53,986 nucleotides of DNA, taken from contig SVKE01000002.1 of the NCBI GenBank assembly GCA_015068615.1, positions 1 to 53,986 on the forward strand, in the 5' to 3' direction. This document shows, piece after piece, positions 1 to 8,591 of this stretch. The notes below the pieces were generated by a model. That model was not told the origin of the DNA and searched no databases. It saw only the letters and a list, made by a program, of their open reading frames with translations. The stretch is from Oscillospiraceae bacterium. Lineage in GTDB: Bacteria > Bacillota > Clostridia > UBA1381 > UBA9506. Within the stretch, counting starts at the first letter, position 1; the number at the start of each line of letters is the position of its first letter. The translations under genes and the position numbers were made by a program.

Positions 1-14
1 GGAAAAGCTTTGTA

Positions 15-43
15 TTGAATTTTTCTTAAATCTGTGATAAAAT
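15..43 (+). promoter_or_regulatory. Sigma-A promoter of the rsmB operon
   Basis: TTGAAT (15-20) and TAAAAT (38-43) are separated by 17 bases, and TGA directly before the -10 gives an extended -10 element. Transcription would start near base 50 and give a leader of about 28 nt before rsmB. This is probably the only promoter for the seven following genes, since no other clear one is seen before 7.3 kb. Confidence 0.65.
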
Positions 44-77
44 ATATACAATGAGAATTATGGCGTGAGGTTTGCCT

Positions 78-1406
78 ATGATACAGCCCAGAGAGCTTGC
101 ACTTAAAATTTTATCAGATGTAGAAAAAAATCAGGCGTACTTAAATATCAGCTTTCAGGAAAAAACAGAGGGAAAAGAGCTGTCCGCGCGGGATGCAGCC
201 TTTCTTAAAGAGCTGGTCTACGGCGTTATCAAACGCAAAATCACATTGGATTATACCATCAGCCGGTTTTCCTCAATCAAGCTTAAAAAGCTCTCTGCCT
301 ACATTCTTTCCATTCTGCGAATGGGTCTCTATCAACTGTTTTACATGGACAGAGTTCCCAAAAGCGCCGCCGTGAATGAATCAGTAAAGCTGGCAGGAAA
401 ATACGGTCACGGAGCCTCCCGCGGCTTTGTCAACGCCATTTTGCGTCGGGCGGCGGCAGAGGGACCCGCGATGCCGCAACAGATAGACAAGATAGCTACC
501 CTGAGCGTATTATATTCACATCCCGAGCCACTTGTGGCGTGGTATATGAAAACCTTTGGAGAGCGGGCAGAGGAACTGCTTGCTGAAAATAATGAAACGC
601 CACCGCTTTCGGTGCGGGTCAACACCTTAAAGACAACTCAGGAGGCACTCTCAGAACGGCTATTACATGAAGGCATAGAGACAAAAGAAGGCACGCTTAC
701 GACATCTGCGTTGCTTTTTGGTGGTGGTTCTGCTCAAAAGCATGCGGCATATAACGAGGGCTTATTTACCTTTCAGGATCAAAGCGCCCAGCTGGCGGCG
801 CTGGCACTTTCTCCCGTGCCGGGCGACCGGGTGCTGGATGCTTGTGCTGCGCCGGGCGGCAAAACGACCCATCTGGCAGAATTAATGGAGAATCGGGGCG
901 AAATTTTGGCTTTGGATTTGTATGAAAAACGGCTTGCTTCCGTGCTGCAAACAGCCGGACGTTTGGGGCTTACCATCATTACAACAAAAGCTGCGGATGC
1001 TTCGGTATATCAGACGGAAAAACGCTTTGACAAAATCTTGGCAGATGTCCCCTGTTCGGGGCTCGGTGTAATACGCCGGCGGCCGGACATTAAATATAAA
1101 GAAAACATAACGGATTTTACCGAGCTTGTGGCTATTCAGTTTGCTATTTTAGAAAACTGTGCCGGACTGCTGAAAAAAGGTGGAGAGCTTGTTTACAGCA
1201 CCTGCACGGTGAACCCGGCAGAGAATGAGGGCGTGATTGAGGCTTTTCTGCGCACACACAGCGATTTTTCGCTGATGCCCGTAAAAAATGCAATGATTAA
1301 AGAGCGTGCAGCCGGCCCTTTGAGCACAGGCATGGCTACGGTATATCCGCAAAAAAATGGCGGCGACGGCTTTTTTATTGCCAAGCTAAAGAGGAATGAA
1401 GCATGA
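78..1406 (+). CDS. rsmB: 16S rRNA (cytosine(967)-C(5))-methyltransferase RsmB
   Basis: RsmB methylates C967 of 16S rRNA using S-adenosylmethionine. Visible parts are an N-terminal NusB-like RNA-binding domain (residues about 1-125), then a Rossmann methyltransferase domain with the SAM motif DACAAPGGKTTHLAE (about 254-268), DVPCSG (about 323) and the catalytic cysteine in YSTCT (about 376). At 442 aa it has the usual family length. The ORF track begins at a TTG at 72, but GTGAGG at 65-70 lies at the right distance from the ATG at 78 and too close to the TTG, so I start at 78. It is the first gene of the operon, and its stop overlaps the rlmN start by 4 bases. Confidence 0.95.
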   Translation: MIQPRELALKILSDVEKNQAYLNISFQEKTEGKELSARDAAFLKELVYGVIKRKITLDYTISRFSSIKLKKLSAYILSILRMGLYQLFYMDRVPKSAAVNESVKLAGKYGHGASRGFVNAILRRAAAEGPAMPQQIDKIATLSVLYSHPEPLVAWYMKTFGERAEELLAENNETPPLSVRVNTLKTTQEALSERLLHEGIETKEGTLTTSALLFGGGSAQKHAAYNEGLFTFQDQSAQLAALALSPVPGDRVLDACAAPGGKTTHLAELMENRGEILALDLYEKRLASVLQTAGRLGLTIITTKAADASVYQTEKRFDKILADVPCSGLGVIRRRPDIKYKENITDFTELVAIQFAILENCAGLLKKGGELVYSTCTVNPAENEGVIEAFLRTHSDFSLMPVKNAMIKERAAGPLSTGMATVYPQKNGGDGFFIAKLKRNEA

Positions 1407-2422
1407 TTCAGGATGTATATAGTATGACCCGGCAGGAGCTCTGCGATTATATGGCAGCGTTGGGAGAAAAGCCATACCGGGGCAGGCAGATTTTTAAATG
1501 GCTGTATGCCGGAGCGGAAACCTTTGAGGATATGACGAATGTATCCAAGGCTCTGCGCACAAAGCTTTCCGAGCATTGCCGCATGGAGCTGCCGGTTGTT
1601 CAAAAAAAACAGGTCTCCCGTGATGGCACGGTGAAATTTGCCTTTTTGCTTTCCGATGGTGAAATGATAGAATCTGTGGTGATGTCTTATCACCATGGAA
1701 ACACCATTTGTATTTCCACCCAAGCAGGTTGTAATATGGGCTGTGCCTTCTGTGCTTCTGCCGTGGGTGGTAAGGCTCGTGATTTAACGGCGGGGGAAAT
1801 GATAGGACAGATTTTGGCGGCACAGAAGGAGCTCGGTCTGCGTATATCCAATGTGGTTTTAATGGGCATGGGGGAGCCTCTTGATAACCTTCGGGAGGTT
1901 CTGAAATTTATGGAAATTGCCAACCATGAGGAAGGCCTGCACATCGGATATCGACATTTTACCTTGTCAACTTGCGGATTATGTGATAAAATTATACTAC
2001 TGGCAGAAGAAAGGCTTCCGATTACGCTTTCTGTTTCGGTACATTCTCCCTTTGATAGTGAGCGGAGCGAAATGATGCCGGTGAACAAAAAATATCCACT
2101 TAAGCAGCTTATTTCAGCGCTTTTGGTCTATCAGGAAAAAACAGGCCGACGCATCAGTGTGGAATATGCACTGATTCATGGAAAAAACGATACGCCTGCT
2201 CACGCGGCGACATTGATGAAGCTTTTTTCCCGGCTTTCCTACCATGTGAACGTGATTCCGGTCAATCAGGCGCGGGAGGGCTTTGTGAAAAGCGGAGCTA
2301 ATGAGGTTAAGGCTTTTTTAGATTGTTTTGAAAAACAGGGAATTCCGGCTACGGCACGCCGGGAGCTCGGCAGCGATATCAGTGCGGCCTGTGGTCAGCT
2401 GAGACACGAACTTAGAACATAA
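1403..2422 (+). CDS. rlmN: Dual-specificity 23S rRNA/tRNA (adenine-C2)-methyltransferase RlmN
   Basis: A radical-SAM enzyme that makes 2-methyladenosine at A2503 of 23S rRNA and, in characterised members, at A37 of tRNA. The CX3CX2C cluster motif is C110-C114-C117 (CNMGCAFC). The second conserved cysteine needed for the methyl-transfer intermediate is in AACGQL near the C terminus. The 339 aa length fits the family. The ATG overlaps the rsmB stop (ATGA), so translation is probably coupled, and two rRNA-modifying enzymes are made together. The Cfr resistance enzyme is a relative, but the housekeeping context and sequence pattern favour RlmN. Confidence 0.95.
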   Translation: MIQDVYSMTRQELCDYMAALGEKPYRGRQIFKWLYAGAETFEDMTNVSKALRTKLSEHCRMELPVVQKKQVSRDGTVKFAFLLSDGEMIESVVMSYHHGNTICISTQAGCNMGCAFCASAVGGKARDLTAGEMIGQILAAQKELGLRISNVVLMGMGEPLDNLREVLKFMEIANHEEGLHIGYRHFTLSTCGLCDKIILLAEERLPITLSVSVHSPFDSERSEMMPVNKKYPLKQLISALLVYQEKTGRRISVEYALIHGKNDTPAHAATLMKLFSRLSYHVNVIPVNQAREGFVKSGANEVKAFLDCFEKQGIPATARRELGSDISAACGQLRHELRT

Positions 2423-2479
2423 AAAGGGATATATCCAAAGGACAGCGGACTACGCTGTAGGAGAAATTGAGGTGATACC

Positions 2480-3223
2480 ATGATTAAATGGGGTGGCTGT
2501 ACGGATTTAGGACAAAGCCGGCCTGTCAATGAGGACGGCTACTACATTTCCGATTACAGCGCAGAGCTTGATGCCATTTATGCCATCGTGGCAGACGGCA
2601 TGGGCGGACATCAGGCAGGAGAGGTTGCCAGCGCGCTTGCCCTGCGGCAGGTGAGTGAGGCAATTAATCAAGGCTTTTGTGCAGAGATGAGTTCCCAGGA
2701 GCTCAAGGAATTGCTGGGAACCGCCGTTAGGGAAGCCAATGAAAGCATTTTTAAAAAGAGCTTATCAGAGCATAGCTGCGGCGGCATGGGAACGACCATT
2801 ACGCTTTGCTTTATAGCCGGAGAAAAGGCTATGGTGGCTCACGTCGGCGATTCGCGGGCATACATATTGCGCGGTGGAACGCTCCACCAGATTACCACAG
2901 ACCACTCTCTGGTGCAGGAGCTCATTAAAAGCGGTCAGATAACGCCGGAGGAAGCGGAGCATCATCCGCAGAAGAATGTAATTACCCGTGCTCTGGGAAC
3001 CGATTCCGGTGTCGATATTGATCTGTATGAGTTTCAGGTTCTGCCCGGCGATTGCATTTTACTTTGCACGGATGGGCTGACAAACCTTGTATCGGAGGCA
3101 GAAATGACAGAGCTATTAAGCGGAGCAGACGATATGAATGCTATTTCTAAGCAGCTGATTGTTTCTGCAAACCAAAAGGGCGGCTATGATAATATAACGG
3201 CAGTCGTTTTGAAAAAAGACTAA
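2480..3223 (+). CDS. PP2C-family Ser/Thr protein phosphatase (Stp/PrpC)
   Basis: A metal-dependent PP2C phosphatase expected to reverse phosphorylation by the PrkC kinase encoded next to it. PP2C motifs in order are DGMGGHQAGE (metal-binding Asp), AHVGDSRAY, TTDHSL, LLCTDGLTN and YDNITAVV, so all metal ligands appear present. At 247 aa it is a bare catalytic domain with no signal peptide or membrane segment, so it is cytosolic. GAGGTGAT lies just before the ATG. The phosphatase-kinase-rsgA order is classical in Firmicutes (prpC-prkC-rsgA in Bacillus), which supports the assignment. Confidence 0.93.
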   Translation: MIKWGGCTDLGQSRPVNEDGYYISDYSAELDAIYAIVADGMGGHQAGEVASALALRQVSEAINQGFCAEMSSQELKELLGTAVREANESIFKKSLSEHSCGGMGTTITLCFIAGEKAMVAHVGDSRAYILRGGTLHQITTDHSLVQELIKSGQITPEEAEHHPQKNVITRALGTDSGVDIDLYEFQVLPGDCILLCTDGLTNLVSEAEMTELLSGADDMNAISKQLIVSANQKGGYDNITAVVLKKD

Positions 3224-3250
3224 GGATTTATTCTGAAAGGATTGAGATAT

Positions 3251-5041
3251 ATGATGAACGGTGGATTAATAGGAAACCGCTATGAGGTAATAGAACCCAT
3301 TGGAAAAGGCGGCATGGCAATTGTCTACAAGGCCAAATGTCTAATGCTGAATCGTTATGTGGCCTTGAAGGTGTTGCGCCCCGAATTTCGGGAGGATAAG
3401 GACTTCATCGCTCGCTTTCGGGCAGAAGCACAGTCTGCCGGCAGCCTTTCCCATCCCAACATTGTTTCTATTTATGATGTAGGACAAGAGGGAGATCTAG
3501 ATTACATTGTCATGGAATATGTCGAGGGCGTCACCCTAAAGCAATACATGGAAGCCAAGGGCATCATCCCTTGGCGGGAGGCTGTGGATTATGCGGCACA
3601 GATTTGTGCCGGTCTTGAGCACGCACATAAAAAAGGCATTATCCATAAAGACATTAAGCCTCAAAACATTATGATTACGCGTGAAGGCACGCTGAAAATT
3701 ACAGATTTTGGTATTGCGAAGGTCATCAGCTCCAGCACCATTAAAACAGACAGCGCCAACATGTGCAGCGTTCATTATTTCTCACCGGAGCAAGCAAGAG
3801 GCGGTTATACCGACTATAAAACGGATATTTATTCTCTGGGTGTTGTTTTGTATGAAATGGTCACAGGTAAATTGCCGTTTCAGGGCGATACGGCCATTGC
3901 TATTGCCATGCAACACATTGAACAGGAGCCTGTGCCGCCCCGCAGCATAAATCCTGAGGTTCCCGAGGGACTTGAAAATGTGATTCTGCGGGCGATGTGT
4001 AAAGAACAGGCGCTGCGCTATGACTCTGTGACTCAGACCTTGGTGGATTTAAAGAAGGTATACACCGGCAATGCGGTGGATTATTCTGAAATACTGTCCG
4101 GCGACACAACGGTAGTATCAATACCAACGGACGGTCGTCACTCTTCTGAGCTTCCATTGGAGCTGACAGGCAAGAAAAAAAAGAAAATCACATCTAAAAA
4201 GGACTTTTTGGCTATTGTGGCCGGCACACTCACCGGTCTTGCACTTGTACTGCTTTTATTTTTAATTGGATACCATATCACCGGTAGTGAAAATGTGGTA
4301 GAAATTGAGCTGCCTGATTTTAAAAATAAAACCGTGCAGGAAGCAGAGCAGATGGTAGTGAACAGCAAGCTTCAGATTGAGATTGAAAAAGAAGAAAAAA
4401 GTGACACCGTAGACGCGGGCAAGATTATCTCTCAAAGCCCGGCAGCCGGTAAAATGGTAAAAGAAAATGCAAAGGTTAAGGTTGTCATCAGTCTGGGTCA
4501 AGGCGAATTCCCCATGCCGGACCTGATTAACCGCAAGGATTCAGATGCACAGCGAATTCTAAATGATAACAATCTACAATTTTCAATTGTGGGTGAGCCC
4601 AGCGAAACCATTCCGGAAAATTATGTGCTGCGGCAAACCCCGGAGGCCGGCACATATATCAGCGCTGCCACAACGGTCACTGTCTATGTCAGCACGGGTA
4701 AGGAGCAGACCACCACAGAGGTGCCGAACCTGCTCGGACGTTCTGAAAGCGAGGCAAAGGCAGATCTATTAGATGCAGGACTCACCTGGGGACAGATTGT
4801 GGAAACGGAGAGCACAAAGGCAAAGGGAACGGTTATTTCTCAGTCTATCCGTGCCGGTGTAGAAGTAAAGGAAAAAACCAGCATTGACCTCAAAATTTCT
4901 GCCGGCAGTAATAAGACAACGCCACCGACCACATCATCTGCGCCGACACAGGCACCGACGCAAGCGCCAACGCAGAAGCCCTCGGCCAGACCGAGCTCCG
5001 GTGTGCCGATTGTGGCGCCTAATGCCGGTGGCACTGAATAA
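3251..5041 (+). CDS. prkC: PASTA-domain Ser/Thr protein kinase PrkC (Stk1 type)
   Basis: A membrane-anchored Hanks-type kinase that senses peptidoglycan fragments. The cytosolic kinase domain (about 10-270) has the glycine loop GKGGMAIVYK, ALKVL with the ATP-binding Lys, DFG and SPEQARGG. A single membrane span (FLAIVAGTLTGLALVLLL, about 320-342) follows a lysine-rich juxtamembrane stretch. Three PASTA repeats follow (about 352-418, 419-487 and 488-550), then a Thr/Pro-rich tail with APTQAPTQ repeats. The catalytic loop reads HKDIKPQN rather than the usual HRDIKPQN. The track starts at a TTG; I use the ATG at 3251, 10 bases after GAAAGG. It follows stp and precedes rsgA by 6 bases. Confidence 0.95.
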   Translation: MMNGGLIGNRYEVIEPIGKGGMAIVYKAKCLMLNRYVALKVLRPEFREDKDFIARFRAEAQSAGSLSHPNIVSIYDVGQEGDLDYIVMEYVEGVTLKQYMEAKGIIPWREAVDYAAQICAGLEHAHKKGIIHKDIKPQNIMITREGTLKITDFGIAKVISSSTIKTDSANMCSVHYFSPEQARGGYTDYKTDIYSLGVVLYEMVTGKLPFQGDTAIAIAMQHIEQEPVPPRSINPEVPEGLENVILRAMCKEQALRYDSVTQTLVDLKKVYTGNAVDYSEILSGDTTVVSIPTDGRHSSELPLELTGKKKKKITSKKDFLAIVAGTLTGLALVLLLFLIGYHITGSENVVEIELPDFKNKTVQEAEQMVVNSKLQIEIEKEEKSDTVDAGKIISQSPAAGKMVKENAKVKVVISLGQGEFPMPDLINRKDSDAQRILNDNNLQFSIVGEPSETIPENYVLRQTPEAGTYISAATTVTVYVSTGKEQTTTEVPNLLGRSESEAKADLLDAGLTWGQIVETESTKAKGTVISQSIRAGVEVKEKTSIDLKISAGSNKTTPPTTSSAPTQAPTQAPTQKPSARPSSGVPIVAPNAGGTE

Positions 5042-5047
5042 GACAAT

Positions 5048-5923
5048 ATGCTAAAAGGTACAATCATTAAAGGAATCGGTGGCTTTTACTACGTTCAGAC
5101 GGCAAACGGTCTGATTGAATGCCGCGCACGGGGTCGTTTCCGCAACGAGGGTGAAACCCCTATGGTGGGGGATATGGTTAGAATCAAGCAAACTGCCGAG
5201 GATGCAGAAAAAGGCAGCCTGGAAGAAATTTTACCAAGGAAAAATGCATTCATTAGACCTCCCGTGGCAAATATCGACCAACTGGTGGTTACGCTTTCCG
5301 TAAAATCTCCAATGCCGAATCTGCGTCTTGTGGACCGACTGACGGTGGCGGCTGAAGCTATGGGTGTGACGCCTGTTATTTGTATTAATAAGGTTGATTT
5401 GGATATGGAGGCGGCACAGCATATCGCATCTATATATAAAACAACCGGTTATCAGGTCATCCTTTCCAGCCGGAGAGAGGATTTGGGCACCGAGGCCTTA
5501 AAGTCCGTTTTAAAGGACAAAATTACGGCTCTGGCAGGAAATTCCGGTGTGGGCAAGTCCAGCATTATCAATCGGCTGCATAAGGCCTTTGGTCTGGAAA
5601 CAGGAAAGGTTAGCGAAAAGACGGAGAGGGGTAGACACACCACGCGGCATACAGAGCTTTTTGAGCTTCCCTTTGGTGGGTTTGTATTTGATACCCCGGG
5701 CTTTTCTGCCTATGCCGCAGAGGATATTGCCAAAGAAGTGCTCGCCGGCCTTTTTCCTGACATTGCGCGGCATGAGGGAGGCTGCCGCTTTGCCGGCTGT
5801 GCGCATGTAGCAGAGCCTTCCTGCTCGGTGAAAGAGGCCCTGCGGCAGGGCAAAATTGCACCGGAGCGTTATGAAAGCTATGTCTCTTTATATCAGGAGG
5901 CACAGGCAACAGTCAAATATTAA
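5048..5923 (+). CDS. rsgA: Ribosome small subunit-dependent GTPase RsgA
   Basis: RsgA (YloQ/YjeQ) is a late-acting GTPase in 30S subunit maturation. The N-terminal OB fold (about 1-70) is followed by a circularly permuted GTPase domain in which G4 (INKVD) precedes G1 (GNSGVGKSS), then GRHTTRH and DTPGFSA. The C-terminal zinc knuckle has Cys and His in CRFAGCAH and PSC. The order G4-G1-G3 is diagnostic. At 291 aa it is normal length. The Shine-Dalgarno site is weak and the gene begins 6 bases after prkC, suggesting coupling. PrkC phosphorylates RsgA in some Firmicutes, which fits the shared operon. Confidence 0.95.
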   Translation: MLKGTIIKGIGGFYYVQTANGLIECRARGRFRNEGETPMVGDMVRIKQTAEDAEKGSLEEILPRKNAFIRPPVANIDQLVVTLSVKSPMPNLRLVDRLTVAAEAMGVTPVICINKVDLDMEAAQHIASIYKTTGYQVILSSRREDLGTEALKSVLKDKITALAGNSGVGKSSIINRLHKAFGLETGKVSEKTERGRHTTRHTELFELPFGGFVFDTPGFSAYAAEDIAKEVLAGLFPDIARHEGGCRFAGCAHVAEPSCSVKEALRQGKIAPERYESYVSLYQEAQATVKY

Positions 5924-5992
5924 AATGCTATATATCACTGCAGGCCTGCGGCAGAACATTATTAATTTGTAGGCAGAAAGGTCATGACAACT

Positions 5993-6631
5993 ATGAACAT
6001 CAAACTGGCTCCGTCGCTTCTGGCGGCAGACTTTTCCCGCTTGGGAGAAGAGGTTAAAAACATTGAAGAAGCAGGTGCAGATTATCTTCACTTAGACGTT
6101 ATGGACGGTCATCTGGTACCGAATCTTTCCTTTGGCGGCCCTGTGTTGCAGTCGTTGCGCGCTCACAGCAAGCTGGTATTTGACGCACATCTGATGATCA
6201 GCGAACCGCATAAATATGTAGAAGCCTTTGCAAAGGCCGGTGCAGATATTATCACCATTCACGTGGAATGTGAAAGCCCCATTGGAGAAACCTTGGACAA
6301 AATTCACGCTCTCGGCAAAAAGGCAGGCCTTGCGCTGAACCCTGATGCTGATCTCTCTCGGGCAGTGCCGTATTTTGATAAGATTGACATGCTTTTGATT
6401 ATGAGCGTGTATGCCGGCTTTGGCGGCCAGAGCTACATTGATGATGTCAATGCGAAAATCAGCGAGGCGCGTAAGCTGCTCGGCCCCGACTTTGACATTC
6501 AGGTGGACGGCGGTGTATATTTACATAACCTGCATGTGCCTGTAAATGCCGGCGCCAACGTTATTGTGGCCGGCAGCGCTGTGTTCGGCAGTGACGATCC
6601 GGCACAGGCAGTGCGTGATTTTAAAGCGTGA
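5993..6631 (+). CDS. rpe: Ribulose-phosphate 3-epimerase
   Basis: Interconverts ribulose-5-phosphate and xylulose-5-phosphate in the pentose phosphate pathway. It is a TIM barrel with the family motifs LAPSLLAADFSRL at the N terminus (catalytic Asp/His region), LHLDVMDGHLVPN, DAHLMI, SVYAGFGGQ, VDGGV and the phosphate-binding VAGSAVFG. Two starts are possible: ATG 5984, only 2 bases from AAAGG, or ATG 5993, 11 bases away, giving MNIKLAPS. I choose 5993, which also matches the usual N terminus (212 aa). Its neighbours rsgA and thiN are the usual Firmicutes partners. Confidence 0.93.
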   Translation: MNIKLAPSLLAADFSRLGEEVKNIEEAGADYLHLDVMDGHLVPNLSFGGPVLQSLRAHSKLVFDAHLMISEPHKYVEAFAKAGADIITIHVECESPIGETLDKIHALGKKAGLALNPDADLSRAVPYFDKIDMLLIMSVYAGFGGQSYIDDVNAKISEARKLLGPDFDIQVDGGVYLHNLHVPVNAGANVIVAGSAVFGSDDPAQAVRDFKA

Positions 6632-6645
6632 AGGACTGTGACGAA

Positions 6646-7266
6646 ATGAGAGCAATTGTGATAGCGGGCGGCGACCTTCGCGAGCCCGCTTTTTACAAGC
6701 CGTTTATCGGTGACGAGGATTTAATCATTTGTGCAGACAGCGGATATGTACATGCGATGGCTCTGGGGGTTGTTCCCTCTGTTGTCATTGGCGATTTTGA
6801 TTCTTTTTCCCTGCACAGATTGCCGGCAGATATTCCGCGTGTTATGTTGCCCGTAGAAAAAGATGAAACAGATTTACATACCTGCATCCGTTATGCCATG
6901 GAGCAGGGTGTGGAGGAAATTCTGGTGTTCGGTAGCCGGGGAACAAGGCTTGATCATAGCCTTGCCGCCATTTCTTTAGTGTATATGGCGTATCTGCAGG
7001 GCGTGCAGGTTCGGTTGATAGACGAACACAACGAGCTCACTGTGTTCACCGGAGAGGTGACTGTGCCGCGCAGGAAGGGGTATCGCCTTTCGCTGTTGCC
7101 GTTGACGGAGGTACATGGGATTTATACAGAGGGGCTCTATTATCCGCTGCAGGGCGAGAGTATGGATTGGGGCAATCCCTATGGTGTCAGCAATGAATTT
7201 ACTGAAGAAAGTGCCACAATTCGCATCGAATCCGGGGTTATGCTGCTGATACTCAGCCGCGATTAG
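6646..7266 (+). CDS. thiN: Thiamine pyrophosphokinase
   Basis: Converts thiamine plus ATP to thiamine pyrophosphate in the cytosol. The N-terminal catalytic domain shows ADSGYVHAMALG, the acidic IGDFDS motif, PVEKDETDL and FGSRGTRLDHSL. A smaller C-terminal substrate-binding beta domain ends GVMLLI. The track starts at GTG 6628, inside the rpe stop. AAGGA at 6631-6635 fits the ATG at 6646 better, giving 206 aa, the usual size. It is the last gene of the operon, followed by a 190-base gap with a new promoter. Confidence 0.92.
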   Translation: MRAIVIAGGDLREPAFYKPFIGDEDLIICADSGYVHAMALGVVPSVVIGDFDSFSLHRLPADIPRVMLPVEKDETDLHTCIRYAMEQGVEEILVFGSRGTRLDHSLAAISLVYMAYLQGVQVRLIDEHNELTVFTGEVTVPRRKGYRLSLLPLTEVHGIYTEGLYYPLQGESMDWGNPYGVSNEFTEESATIRIESGVMLLILSRD

Positions 7267-7346
7267 TCATCGGGTGAAAAAAGTGCAGAATAAAGGAAGG
7301 GGAGTGTCCTGCACGGAAAAGAACAGAGAAAACAGTAAAAAAATGC

Positions 7347-7375
7347 TTGACAAGCTGGTTATATTTAGATATAAT
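7347..7375 (+). promoter_or_regulatory. Consensus sigma-A promoter of rpsF-ssb-rpsR
   Basis: TTGACA (7347-7352), 17 bases, TATAAT (7370-7375): both hexamers match consensus exactly at ideal spacing. The start would be near 7382, leaving a leader of about 77 nt. A strong constitutive promoter suits an abundant ribosomal protein operon. Confidence 0.85.
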
Positions 7376-7412
7376 AAATAGGTAATATATCAAAATATGA
7401 TATAAAATCCTT

Positions 7413-7433
7413 GCTCTTTGCCCGTCAAAGAGC
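7413..7433 (+). promoter_or_regulatory. Candidate S6:S18-binding leader hairpin (rpsF leader)
   Basis: GCTCTTTG (7413-7420) and CAAAGAGC (7426-7433) form a perfect 8-bp stem with loop CCCGT, 11 nt before the rpsF Shine-Dalgarno site. Known rpsF leaders bind the S6:S18 complex through a hairpin carrying an unpaired CCG, and CCG is in this loop. Autoregulation is inferred; the hairpin and CCG are seen directly. Confidence 0.5.
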
Positions 7434-7458
7434 CAAAGTCCAGAAGGAGGTGAAAAAG

Positions 7459-7773
7459 ATGGTTGATATCATCAACAAGTATGAGACTATTTTTGTGATT
7501 AATGCTTCTTTAGAGGAAGAGAAAATCACGGCCCTTGTTGAAAAGTTCAAATCATTGATTTCTGATGCGGGTGAGATTGAATCCGTTGATGAGTGGGGTA
7601 AGCGCAGACTTGCATACCCGATCGATGATCAGACTGAGGGTTATTATGTTTTGGTTCAGTTCAGCGCTAAGCCGGACTTCCCGCAGGAGCTGGAACGAAT
7701 CTATCGTATCACGGACGGCATTTTGCGCGATATCGTGATCAAAAAAGAAGAAAAGAGAAAGATCAGCAAATAA
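7459..7773 (+). CDS. rpsF: 30S ribosomal protein S6
   Basis: S6 binds the central domain of 16S rRNA together with S18. The protein has the S6 pattern NKYETIFVINAS at the start, DEWGKRRLAYPI in the middle and YYVLVQF, then a lysine-rich end; the length is 104 aa. The track ORF begins upstream at 7411 inside the leader hairpin. The true start is the ATG at 7459, eight bases from a strong AGGAGGTG. It is first in the conserved rpsF-ssb-rpsR operon, so S6 and its partner S18 are co-produced. Confidence 0.96.
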   Translation: MVDIINKYETIFVINASLEEEKITALVEKFKSLISDAGEIESVDEWGKRRLAYPIDDQTEGYYVLVQFSAKPDFPQELERIYRITDGILRDIVIKKEEKRKISK

Positions 7774-7813
7774 CCAAAGGGAAGCTCCTTTATTATGAAA
7801 GGAAGTATGGTGT

Positions 7814-8245
7814 ATGAATAAGGTTGTTTTGGTAGGAAGGCTTGCTCGTGACCCTGAGCTTAGAACAACACAGTCGGGCACAGCAGTAACCAGCTTTACA
7901 GTTGCCTGTGACAGACGTTTTGTCAGACAGGGCGAGGAACGTCAGGCAGATTTTATCAGTTGTGTCGCTTGGGGGAAAACCGCTGAGTTTGTCAGTCGGT
8001 ATTTCACGAAGGGTATGCGCATCGCATTAGATGGACGTATTCAGACCCGCTCCTGGGATGACCAGAACGGACAGAAGCGCTATGCAACAGAGGTCATTGC
8101 TGAGGACGTTGAATTTGCGCAAAGCAAAAACGAAGGTGGCAGCTCCTATCAGGCACCGGCTTATTCAGAAGCTCCCGCACCACAGGCTCCGTCTGCTGAT
8201 ATTGACGGCTTTATGCCTGTAGAAGAAGAGGATTTACCCTTTTAA
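7814..8245 (+). CDS. ssb: Single-stranded DNA-binding protein
   Basis: Coats single-stranded DNA during replication and repair. The OB fold (about 1-105) begins [16 protein letters not shown] and contains [23 protein letters not shown] and GRIQTRSW. A flexible Pro/Ala/Gln-rich linker leads to the acidic tip EEEDLPF, which is the docking site for partner proteins. At 143 aa it has typical length. GGAAG lies 8 bases before the ATG. It sits between rpsF and rpsR, the usual place in Firmicutes. Confidence 0.96.
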   Translation: MNKVVLVGRLARDPELRTTQSGTAVTSFTVACDRRFVRQGEERQADFISCVAWGKTAEFVSRYFTKGMRIALDGRIQTRSWDDQNGQKRYATEVIAEDVEFAQSKNEGGSSYQAPAYSEAPAPQAPSADIDGFMPVEEEDLPF

Positions 8246-8271
8246 CAGTTTTCCGGAAGGAGGCGCCAAGC

Positions 8272-8511
8272 ATGGCTGAAAGATCAATGAACAGACCTAG
8301 AAAGGCAAAGAAGAAAGTTTGCGCATTTTGCCAGGATAAAATTGATTATATTGATTATAAAGATGTTGCTAAGCTCAGAAGATTTATTTCCGAGCGTGCC
8401 AAGATTCTGCCCAGAAGAATAACAGGAACTTGTGCTAAGCATCAAAGACAGCTGACGGAGGCAATCAAGCGTGCAAGACATATCGCGCTGCTGCCCTTTA
8501 GCTCCGAATAG
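8272..8511 (+). CDS. rpsR: 30S ribosomal protein S18
   Basis: A small basic protein of 79 aa that pairs with S6 on the 30S platform. Recognised by KKVCAFC near the N terminus (two cysteines, possibly zinc-binding), [30 protein letters not shown] and the end RHIALLPF. A strong GGAGG lies before the ATG, and the gap after ssb is 26 bases. It is the last gene of the operon, followed by a strong terminator. Confidence 0.96.
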   Translation: MAERSMNRPRKAKKKVCAFCQDKIDYIDYKDVAKLRRFISERAKILPRRITGTCAKHQRQLTEAIKRARHIALLPFSSE

Positions 8512-8524
8512 AAAAGATTTAATT

Positions 8525-8557
8525 AAAACTGCCGGCTAAGCCGGCAGTTTTCTTTTT
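8525..8557 (+). terminator. Rho-independent terminator after rpsR
   Basis: AAAACTGCCGGC / GCCGGCAGTTTT form a perfect 12-bp stem with a TAA loop followed by a T-run. The stem also carries A-runs on the other side and could stop sigG transcripts coming from the right. Confidence 0.9.
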
Positions 8558-8591
8558 GAACTTAGTGATACCTGAAAATTTGCTTTTGCGG

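Noticed and set aside
1193-1823. Minus-strand ORFs of 109-176 aa over rsmB/rlmN
   Set aside because: Antisense shadows of well-recognised genes, without a ribosome site or family pattern.
4919-5010. Tandem repeat coding APTQAPTQ in prkC as a separate repeat element
   Set aside because: It is in frame and part of the low-complexity extracellular tail of PrkC.
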